Of a DNA stretch of 11,784 bases, positions 1 to 5,636 are shown piece by piece. The notes under the pieces were generated by a model. That model was not told where the DNA came from. It searched no databases and saw only the letters and a program-made list of their open reading frames with translations. The stretch spans positions 1-11,784 of the forward strand of contig QZKK01000106.1 in NCBI GenBank assembly GCA_003599475.1, in the 5' to 3' direction. Source of the stretch: Desulfobacteraceae bacterium. Lineage in GTDB: Bacteria; Desulfobacterota; Desulfobacteria; Desulfobacterales; SURF-15. Both the position numbers and the translations under genes were made by a program. Each line of letters begins with the position of its first letter. Position 1 is the first letter of the stretch.

Positions 1-26
1 TGACGTATTATCAGGCACTGGGTAGA

Positions 27-32
27 TATAAT
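27..32 (+). promoter_or_regulatory. Candidate -10 box (TATAAT) upstream of the FmdB-like gene
   Basis: A perfect TATAAT lies 87 nt before the chosen start codon. No convincing -35 hexamer is found at 16-18 nt spacing (positions 4-9 read CGTATT), and there is no extended TGn element. If this box is real, transcription would begin near position 39, inside the left arm of the inverted repeat 35-41/55-61. The call is therefore tentative. Confidence 0.3.
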
Positions 33-34
33 TG

Positions 35-99
35 CTTGCTCGGCACTAAGTCCTGAGCAAGTAAATTCGTCACCGGATTTATGCGTCGATGGACTTAGT
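35..99 (+). promoter_or_regulatory. Structured leader / possible pseudoknot before the FmdB-like gene
   Basis: Three complementary pairings are packed into 65 nt. CTTGCTC (35-41) pairs with GAGCAAG (55-61). ACTAAGTCC (45-53), in the loop of that hairpin, pairs perfectly over 9 bp with GGACTTAGT (91-99). AAATTCG (63-69) pairs with CGGATTT (74-80) around a TCAC tetraloop, with one wobble. Together the first two form an H-type pseudoknot with loops of 3, 1 and 29 nt, ending 8 nt before the Shine-Dalgarno sequence. It matches no riboswitch class I recognise. If transcription starts near 39, only the 9-bp helix and the inner hairpin could form in the RNA. Confidence 0.35.
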
Positions 100-118
100 A
101 CCCTCATGGAGGAAGAAA

Positions 119-319
119 ATGCCTATTTACGAATACAGATGCAAGGGGTGCGACCACTCCTTCGAGAGGCTTCACCGCAGTGCGGATGAAGTCATCCCGG
201 ATTGCCCGGAATGCAAGAGCAAAAAGGTAAAGCGCTTGATGTCCGTCGGCAGCGTGCGTCCGAAGGGAATCGCGAGCGGTTCCGGCGGTTTTGAGGCACC
301 GAAGTGCAAGTACTGCTGA
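119..319 (+). CDS. FmdB-family zinc-ribbon protein
   Basis: This encodes a 66-residue protein of the FmdB / putative regulatory zinc-ribbon family. It opens with the diagnostic MPIYEYRC and carries CxxC pairs at C8/C11 and C29/C32, which would hold one zinc ion. A third pair, C63/C66 (CKYC), forms the extreme C-terminus after a Gly/Ser-rich linker (residues 50-58). The start at 119 is preferred over the in-frame ATG at 89 because GGAGGA (108-113) sits 5 nt before it and the family begins exactly at MPIYEY. The family was named for a regulator linked to formamidase expression, but most members have no proven role. The neighbours are convergent and do not suggest a function. Confidence 0.9.
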   Translation: MPIYEYRCKGCDHSFERLHRSADEVIPDCPECKSKKVKRLMSVGSVRPKGIASGSGGFEAPKCKYC

Positions 320-334
320 GCGGCAAGGTCGCCG

Positions 335-404
335 CAGTGTTCAGTGTTCAGCCGGGCCTCTGGCTGGTTTCTTTCCTGAACACTGAACACTGAACGCTGA
401 ACAC
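335..404. repeat. Heptanucleotide-based inverted repeat between convergent genes
   Basis: CAGTGTTCAGTGTTCAG (335-351) is the perfect reverse complement of 376-392, a 17-bp stem around a 24-nt loop. Both arms are built from a 7-nt unit: TGTTCAG twice on the left and CTGAAC(A/G) four times on the right (376-403). The element occupies almost all the space between the FmdB-like stop (319) and the NUDIX stop (410). It may act as a bidirectional transcription barrier, although neither side has a T-run. It could also be a copy of a dispersed repeat family. Confidence 0.8.
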
Positions 405-409
405 TCTTA

Positions 410-1258
410 CTACCTGGATCTGCTTCCCGTGAGGTAATTCCTGTCCAGAATGCTGTGGATGACGGGCAGCACTTCCATCGGAGGGGGCTGGAACCCGAAG
501 GCGAGGAAGAGAAATGCCATCGTGATCCGGTAGGTCGCCCCCCAAAGCGTGTCTCCATCGATCGTGAAACAGGGAAATTCCTTTTCCGTGGCATCGTTCC
601 AGGCTTTCCGGGGAATCGCGCTGTGCATGCAGCATCGTGCATAGCGGGCGGGATCGAGCAATGTTCGGATCGGGATGTAGACCAGCTTTTCGACCTCCCA
701 ATTTGGAAAAAATCTCCTCTGGCCGGAAACAAAGCAGGCCATCGGATAAATGGTCCTGCGGAACATCACGAGCTGCTGGGGGGGAAGCGGACCCAGAAAC
801 TCCACTCGGAGCGGGTTCAGCCGCATCTCTTCAAACCCTTCCCGAAGGGCTGCGGCAAGAAGAACCGAAAGAGCTCTTGCCTCAGCGGATCGACCTTGGC
901 GCCAATGAGCCCAGTATTTCCACCGAAAAAGCGGACTCCCGGGCAAAAGAAGCATCCTCGACAGGAACAGATCCGTCCGATCGGAGATGCCACCCCCGGG
1001 ACAGCAAAGGTCCCCCGGCTGCTTCACCCTTCCCGATCGTTTGTTCAATATCAGGCAGGGTTCCTGCAGCTTTCCGCTTCCTCTTCGAAAGGAGAGGATA
1101 AAGAGCACGGAAGAGATGCGTGTCGATTCGGTCGGATCTCCGGAAAAGGCCTCGGTTTTCCGAGCAGATTGATATAGAGCGGTGAGAAGGTGATGTTTCA
1201 GTTTCAGCGGTTGGCGCAACAGCGCATCCGGACCGAAGGTATCGTCATCACAGGCCAT
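410..1258 (-). CDS. NUDIX hydrolase, CoA-pyrophosphatase-like
   Basis: This is a 282-residue NUDIX-fold protein resembling the NudL / CoA diphosphatase group, which hydrolyses CoA derivatives to 3',5'-ADP and phosphopantetheine products. Residues 70-90 contain LNKRS followed by PGDLCCPGGG, the start of the box. Residues 136-144 read AALREGFEE, the metal-binding REx2-3EE half. The C-terminus carries a LWGATYRITMAFL segment (238-250) typical of the NudL group. The two halves of the box are separated by about 30 extra residues compared with canonical NUDIX proteins, including a W/R-rich stretch (111-122). The start at 1258 is preceded by AGGGAAA and a longer in-frame extension was rejected. It lies 62 nt after the nitrilase and is probably the last gene of that operon. 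The substrate is not proven. Confidence 0.8.
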   Translation of the reverse strand: MACDDDTFGPDALLRQPLKLKHHLLTALYQSARKTEAFSGDPTESTRISSVLFILSFRRGSGKLQEPCLILNKRSGRVKQPGDLCCPGGGISDRTDLFLSRMLLLPGSPLFRWKYWAHWRQGRSAEARALSVLLAAALREGFEEMRLNPLRVEFLGPLPPQQLVMFRRTIYPMACFVSGQRRFFPNWEVEKLVYIPIRTLLDPARYARCCMHSAIPRKAWNDATEKEFPCFTIDGDTLWGATYRITMAFLFLAFGFQPPPMEVLPVIHSILDRNYLTGSRSR

Positions 1259-1320
1259 ATTTTCCCTGTAACAAATAAAGACTCCTATGACAATGAAAGG
1301 ATTAACGGCTGATGGCTGCG

Positions 1321-2358
1321 CTATGAGGTGCGGGTCGGCGGCTCGTCGGCATCCGTTCCCTCTTCCTTGTTCCTGGCTTCTCCCCCATATTCGAAGAGGG
1401 GCCGGCAGGGAGTCCGGTTCAGATTGAGAGACAATACATCGAAGCGGTTGTACTGCCCGGCCACATCGTGGCGGAGCTTGGGGCCGATGACCGCTTCGAT
1501 ATCGCATTCGGCGTACACAATCCCTTCTTCCCCCGGGGGGACGGTTTTACTGAAGAGCTTCCCGCCGGGGGCGAAGACGCCTGTAAAGCTCGACTGCGCG
1601 CCGGAGAGAATCCGGCGCTTCTCTTCCGTATCGGCGATCCTTTCGACTGCCGTTTTGTCGATGACCGAAGAGACCACGACATTGAAGGCTTTTCCCTCGA
1701 ATGCATGGGTCGCCCCCCGGAGCCGGATTTCATCCCCGATGCTGTACCCCCCGTAATCCGATGCCGGCATGGCGGGATAGTTCGAGACATGGATCTCTTC
1801 CCCCTGGGCAATCAGCGCAAAGCGCGCCAGAGGATTTGCATTTTCCCCGCAGATGAGGGTGCCCAGCTTGCCGATGGGCGTATCCAGTACGGTCAGGCTG
1901 CTTCCGTCCCCGAATCCCCATACCAGCTTCTCGGCGTAGGTGGGCATCAGTTTTCGATGCTTGAGAAGTATTTTTCCTTCAGGCCCGATGACAAGGTTTG
2001 TGTTGTAAAGGGTCCCCAGCGTGTTCTCGGGCCGCTCGTTGATTCCGATCACCAGATAGGCCCCTGATTTTTTGGCGGCCTCGCACAGACGGTCCGATGC
2101 CGGACCGGGCACCCGAACCGCATTTTTGAGCAGCTCGATATAATAGGGAGTGGTCTTGAATACGTTTTCGAGCCGGTTCCAGTAGGGATACCCGGCGATG
2201 AAGACTTCCGGGAATGCGATCAGCCCGGCACCGTTTCCGGAGGCTTCGGAAATCAGGGATAAGGCCTTGTCCACGGTTGCCTCGCGGTTCAGAAAGACCG
2301 GAGCCGCCTGAACCGCCGCCACCCTGACCTTCGGAAAGGTATCCCCCACCGGTTTCAC
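1321..2358 (-). CDS. Nitrilase (carbon-nitrogen hydrolase family)
   Basis: This 345-residue protein belongs to the nitrilase superfamily and hydrolyses C-N bonds, turning nitriles into acids plus ammonia (some relatives act on amides). The catalytic Glu-Lys-Cys triad is visible: E51 in AFPEVFIAGYPYW, K136 in HRKLMPTYAEK, and C170 in LICGENANPLARF. The PEVFxxGYPYW and CGEN-PLARF signatures place it with true nitrilases rather than omega-amidases, and the C-terminal GQYNRFDVLSL is also typical. There is no signal peptide, so it is cytoplasmic. The GTG start overlaps the dctM stop by 4 nt (GTGA), implying translational coupling to the TRAP transporter. Another in-frame GTG three codons on is possible. 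The overlap suggests it acts on a compound imported by that transporter. The true substrate is unknown. Confidence 0.9.
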   Translation of the reverse strand: MKPVGDTFPKVRVAAVQAAPVFLNREATVDKALSLISEASGNGAGLIAFPEVFIAGYPYWNRLENVFKTTPYYIELLKNAVRVPGPASDRLCEAAKKSGAYLVIGINERPENTLGTLYNTNLVIGPEGKILLKHRKLMPTYAEKLVWGFGDGSSLTVLDTPIGKLGTLICGENANPLARFALIAQGEEIHVSNYPAMPASDYGGYSIGDEIRLRGATHAFEGKAFNVVVSSVIDKTAVERIADTEEKRRILSGAQSSFTGVFAPGGKLFSKTVPPGEEGIVYAECDIEAVIGPKLRHDVAGQYNRFDVLSLNLNRTPCRPLFEYGGEARNKEEGTDADEPPTRTS

Positions 2359-3635
2359 TTTCCCATGAAGAGGTTCGGCAGAAACAGGGTGTACGCAGGC
2401 CAGTAGGTAATGATGGCGATTTCGATCAAACCCAGTATCACGAAAGGAAACGCGCCGCGAACCACCTCTGAAAGCGGTGCACCGGACACGCCGGAAAGAA
2501 CGTATAGATTCAGCCCCACAGGCGGAGTGATGAGTGCAACCTCCATGTTGACCGTCATGATGATTCCGAAATGGATCGGATCGATTCCGAGGTGCCGGAT
2601 GACCGGCATGATCACCGGGAGGGTGATCAGCATGATCGAGACCACTTCGAGAAACATCCCCAGAAAGAGCAGAAAAAAATTGATGAACAAAAGAAACATG
2701 AAAGGGGTCAATTCGATATCGGTCGCGATCTTGACCAGACGGGCGGGAATACCGGCTTCGGTGATCCAGTTGCCAAAGACGATGGCGGTTGAAATGATGG
2801 CCATGATCATTCCGGCCGATTTCATGGCCTCTGCACTGATCGGGATCAACTGGGTGATCTTGACCTCCTGGTAAATGAAAAGGCTGATCACGATGGCCAC
2901 GACCGCAGCCAGAGAGGCCGCCTCGGTGACGGTGACGATGCCGCTGTACAGCCCCCCCAGCACGATCACCGGCATGGCAAAGGCCGGAATCGCCTTGTAA
3001 GTGGCGGTTGCCATCTCGCTGAAGGATGCCCGCTCTCCGCCCATCCAATTATTCTTTTTTGAATAATAGGTGATCCACATGATATACAGGCTGGCTTCGA
3101 GCATGCCGGGGAGAAAACCGGCCAGGAAGAGCCTGGGAATCGATTCTTCGGCGATGATCCCGTACAGGATCAGGGCGACGCTGGGCGGGATCATGATCCC
3201 CATGGTACCGGATGACGCGACCACCCCGGTGGCGAAATATCTCGGATAGCCGCGTGCAGCCATTGCCGGGATGATGACCACTCCCAATGCCATGGCGGTA
3301 GCCACACTCGATCCGCAGATGGCGGCAAAGACCATGCAGGAGAGCACGCAGACGATGGCGAGCCCTCCCCTGAGGTGCCGTACGTAGGTGTCCGCCGCAT
3401 TGATCAGGTATTTCGATGTCCCCCCGCGGAGCATGAACTGGGCCGAGATGACGAAAAACGGAATGGCCATCAACGGAAACGAATAGAGCGAATTGTACAT
3501 CACCTCCGGGATCATCAGGAGAGGGGTATTGGAATGGAATCCGATCATCACGATGGCGGTGATCCCCAGAACATAGAAGATGGGAAGCCCGATGCAGAGG
3601 AGTGTAAAGAAGATCAGACAGAAAAGGAGGATCAT
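2355..3635 (-). CDS. dctM: TRAP transporter large permease subunit (DctM family)
   Basis: This 426-residue integral membrane protein, the normal length for DctM, should have about 12 transmembrane helices. It forms the ion-coupled channel that moves substrate delivered by DctP across the inner membrane. Family landmarks are PLMAIPFFVISAQFM (54-68), CGSSVATAMALG (107-118), SSGTMGIMIPPS (141-152), GIVTVTEAAS (232-241), GMFLEVVSIMLITLPV (326-341) and ITPPVGLNLYVLSG (369-382). The ATG at 3635 has an AAGGG ribosome-binding sequence and lies 11 nt after the dctQ stop. Its own stop overlaps the nitrilase start. The substrate class is probably an organic acid, by analogy with the family, but the sequence does not identify it. 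Confidence 0.95.
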   Translation of the reverse strand: MILLFCLIFFTLLCIGLPIFYVLGITAIVMIGFHSNTPLLMIPEVMYNSLYSFPLMAIPFFVISAQFMLRGGTSKYLINAADTYVRHLRGGLAIVCVLSCMVFAAICGSSVATAMALGVVIIPAMAARGYPRYFATGVVASSGTMGIMIPPSVALILYGIIAEESIPRLFLAGFLPGMLEASLYIMWITYYSKKNNWMGGERASFSEMATATYKAIPAFAMPVIVLGGLYSGIVTVTEAASLAAVVAIVISLFIYQEVKITQLIPISAEAMKSAGMIMAIISTAIVFGNWITEAGIPARLVKIATDIELTPFMFLLFINFFLLFLGMFLEVVSIMLITLPVIMPVIRHLGIDPIHFGIIMTVNMEVALITPPVGLNLYVLSGVSGAPLSEVVRGAFPFVILGLIEIAIITYWPAYTLFLPNLFMGK

Positions 3636-3646
3636 GTGAGCCCTTT

Positions 3647-4210
3647 CTACGCTTTAAATTCGCTTTCGATTTTCTCCAACTGCTCGAAAGAGGTGCGGCT
3701 GGTTTCGTGGGTGTCCTGAAGGATCGATCGGTCCTCGAAGCGCCAGATCAGCCGGTAGAGCATGATCAGGTGCCGTAAAAAAATCAGGGTGGTTCCGACC
3801 GGCACCGCAAGGTACCAGATCCACATCGGATAGCGGAGTGCAGTCAGCGATCGCTCATCGGTTATAAAGGCCACATGGACGATCCGATACCCCCACCAGC
3901 AGATGAGAAAACAGAAGGCCATCGAAAGAAGCGAGTTTACAACCTCGATCCACCGCCTGACCGGCGTCGAGAACTTCTCCACGAAAAAGGTCGCACCCAC
4001 ATGCCCTCTTTCCTTGGTCAGGGTGCTGGCAACGATAAAGACCGCCCAGATGACCACATAGACCACCGTCTCCTCCGTCCATTCCGGGGAGAGACTGAAG
4101 ACATAGCGCATGAACGCCTGATAGAAGGCGGCAAAAACGGAAAAAAGCCCCAGAATCCCCGCCAGGTATTTTTCAGTGAGATCCCAACCGCTTAGAATCT
4201 TTTTCAGCAC
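3647..4210 (-). CDS. dctQ: TRAP transporter small permease subunit (DctQ family)
   Basis: This is a 187-residue membrane protein with four predicted helices (about residues 15-38, 48-66, 91-113 and 128-150). DctQ subunits pair with DctM in the membrane. The family signature FMRYVFSLSPEWTEE lies at 33-47, and HVGATFFVE follows at 70-78. The GTG at 4210 is chosen because AGGGGG (4215-4220) sits 4 nt upstream. An in-frame ATG at 4261 would start inside the hairpin 4239-4277 and add a Pro/Arg-rich tail unlike DctQ proteins. The start choice is an inference. It is followed 11 nt later by dctM. Confidence 0.9.
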   Translation of the reverse strand: MLKKILSGWDLTEKYLAGILGLFSVFAAFYQAFMRYVFSLSPEWTEETVVYVVIWAVFIVASTLTKERGHVGATFFVEKFSTPVRRWIEVVNSLLSMAFCFLICWWGYRIVHVAFITDERSLTALRYPMWIWYLAVPVGTTLIFLRHLIMLYRLIWRFEDRSILQDTHETSRTSFEQLEKIESEFKA

Positions 4211-4238
4211 ACGTCCCCCTCTTTCCGTCGGTGAAAAT

Positions 4239-4277
4239 CGGTTAGGCGGGGAGGGCTGCACTCTCCCCGCCTAACCG
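4239..4277 (-). terminator. Intercistronic hairpin between dctP and dctQ
   Basis: A perfect 15-bp inverted repeat has arms at 4239-4253 and 4263-4277 with a 9-nt loop, begins 7 nt after the dctP stop, and is very GC-rich. On the minus strand it is followed by ATTTTC, so it may act as a leaky terminator. It could equally protect the 3' end of dctP mRNA, giving more binding protein than permease. It is not an integron attC site (see rejected list). Confidence 0.75.
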
Positions 4278-4284
4278 GATGGGA

Positions 4285-5295
4285 CTATTCCAATTCTTTT
4301 TTTGCCATCGAGACCAGTTCCGCATCCAATCCGAGTTTCTGGATGAACGGATCCTGGGAGGGCATGATGTGTTTCCGCCAGGCGGCAAGGGTGGCCTGAT
4401 CCGGTTCATAGATATTCAGCCCGGATCTTTTCTTCATGATCCCCTCGGCATCATCCTGCATCTTGCGGGCCATCTTCCGCTGCTCCATGTAATGGGCCTG
4501 CCAGGCATCGAGGATGACCTTCTGGTGATCCTTCGAAAGCTTTTCCCAGAATTTGAGGCTGATCATCGGCACGTAATAAGCCGTCATAAAATAGTCTTTT
4601 AAGGCGTATTTGACGCCGGCTTCATCCAGTTTGGAGCTGTCGGCGCTCTTCATGGTCGTCTCCAGGCCGTCGACCGTCCCCTGCACCAGGGCCATGGGGA
4701 CATCCGCCCAGGAGATCATCATCGGGCTTCCGCCCAGGGCTTTGATTCGTTCGGCATTGACCGCGGATCCGAAATACCGGATCTTGATGCCCTTGAAATC
4801 CTCGAGTTTCCTTACATCCTTCTTAATGAAGAAGTGATGATTGTATCCCAGCTCGTACCAGCCGCCGGGGATCTTCACCCCGATTTTCTTTCCCAGGGAT
4901 TCGCTGACCCGCTTCCCCCATTCGCCGTCCACCAGCTTTTCCGTCTTTTCGGACGACTGGCCGTAAAACATCGGCAAAGAGGTGATCGAGGCGTTGGGAT
5001 CATAGCTTTCCAACTGCCAGATGCCGGGGGCCGCCATTTCCACGGTGCCCAGGCTCAGCGCCTTGCAGACATGGGTATCTTTGTAAAGCTGCGCACTGTG
5101 GAACAGTTCGGGCTCAAGCTGGCCTTTTGACCGTTCCTTCACAAGCTCGATGAATTTGACCATCCCTTCGTTGCGGGGGTGGTTCATGGTCGTGTCGAGA
5201 GAAATCTTGAACTTGATCACCTCCGCTGAAACCGGCATCGCCAGTCCGACCAGGATGATCGCCAAAACAGCCATTTTCCACAGTTGTCTTGCCAT
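4285..5295 (-). CDS. dctP: TRAP transporter periplasmic substrate-binding subunit (DctP family)
   Basis: This 336-residue secreted binding protein captures substrate in the periplasm and hands it to DctQM. An N-terminal signal peptide has a Lys/Arg start and a hydrophobic stretch (8-20), with a likely cut after VSA (residue 24). Typical DctP features are KIRYFGSAVNAERIKALGG (171-189), where R173 is the candidate carboxylate-binding arginine, and ALVQGTVDGLETT (202-214). The ATG is preceded by a strong GGGAGG (5300-5305), consistent with high expression. It is first in the dctPQM-nitrilase-NUDIX operon, about 270 nt downstream of the promoter at 5576-5603. The usual ligands of the family are organic acids, and the ligand here is unassigned. 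Confidence 0.95.
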   Translation of the reverse strand: MARQLWKMAVLAIILVGLAMPVSAEVIKFKISLDTTMNHPRNEGMVKFIELVKERSKGQLEPELFHSAQLYKDTHVCKALSLGTVEMAAPGIWQLESYDPNASITSLPMFYGQSSEKTEKLVDGEWGKRVSESLGKKIGVKIPGGWYELGYNHHFFIKKDVRKLEDFKGIKIRYFGSAVNAERIKALGGSPMMISWADVPMALVQGTVDGLETTMKSADSSKLDEAGVKYALKDYFMTAYYVPMISLKFWEKLSKDHQKVILDAWQAHYMEQRKMARKMQDDAEGIMKKRSGLNIYEPDQATLAAWRKHIMPSQDPFIQKLGLDAELVSMAKKELE

Positions 5296-5460
5296 TGTGC
5301 CTCCCTTTTGTGAGTCGTTCTTGTATTATTGTGATTCTCCCATCGAACTCCGGACAGATGGGAATCTGCAGCGGTAGCCGAGTCAACGGATCGTCACCGG
5401 CCCCTTGCCTTAGGATGGATCGGGCGCAGGGCCTTAATCCAGGCATAGAAAAAAGGACTA

Positions 5461-5502
5461 AAAACGGCTTTGTGTATAAAAGGAGGTGCTTCCCCCAAAG
5501 CC
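5461..5502 (-). promoter_or_regulatory. Attenuator-like stem in the dctP leader
   Basis: On the minus strand GGCTTTG (5502-5496) is followed by a 23-nt loop, then CAAAGCC (5472-5466) and G plus a run of five T (5464-5460). This resembles a weak intrinsic terminator within the leader of dctP. The loop contains CACCTCCTTTT, an anti-Shine-Dalgarno sequence. A second small hairpin, 5510-5515 with 5521-5526, lies just upstream in transcription order. The function is inferred only, since the stem is short and the loop is long. Confidence 0.3.
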
Positions 5503-5575
5503 CCCGAACGAACCGTTACACGGTTCCCGCAATCTTTCGGATAACGCGATAAGAATGGATCTAAACGACATGGCA

Positions 5576-5603
5576 GCTATACCATAGTCGGTATTTCTGT
5601 CAA
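5576..5603 (-). promoter_or_regulatory. Sigma70-type promoter for the dctPQM operon, with operator-like palindrome
   Basis: On the minus strand a consensus -35 TTGACA (5603-5598) is followed by a 16-nt spacer and -10 TATAGC (5581-5576). Transcription would start near 5568. Within the element ATACC (5579-5583) and GGTAT (5590-5594) form an inverted repeat with 6 nt between, overlapping the -10 and reaching into the spacer. That is a plausible repressor site, and no regulator gene lies in the window. The 5296-5636 stretch holds this promoter, the leader with its stem at 5461-5502, and no credible gene. Confidence 0.65.
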
Positions 5604-5636
5604 GGCAAAATCTAAAAGCTCCCTCAACAGAAGGCA

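Noticed and set aside
335..404. Possible CRISPR array from tandem short units.
   Set aside because: Units are 7 nt with no spacers, and there are no cas genes in the window.
455..1177. Long plus-strand reading frame opposite the NUDIX gene.
   Set aside because: It is antisense to a gene with clear NUDIX motifs and shows no protein-family features, consistent with a GC-rich shadow frame.
2359..3048. A long upstream extension of the nitrilase reading frame inside dctM.
   Set aside because: It is a frame shadow of the dctM coding sequence. The nitrilase proper starts at the GTG overlapping the dctM stop and matches the family length.
4239..4277. GTTAGGC and GCCTAAC resemble integron attC core sites.
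   Set aside because: An attC has RYYYAAC first and GTTRRRY last. Here the order is GTTAGGC then GCCTAAC on both strands, and no integrase or cassette structure is present. A hairpin is the simpler reading.
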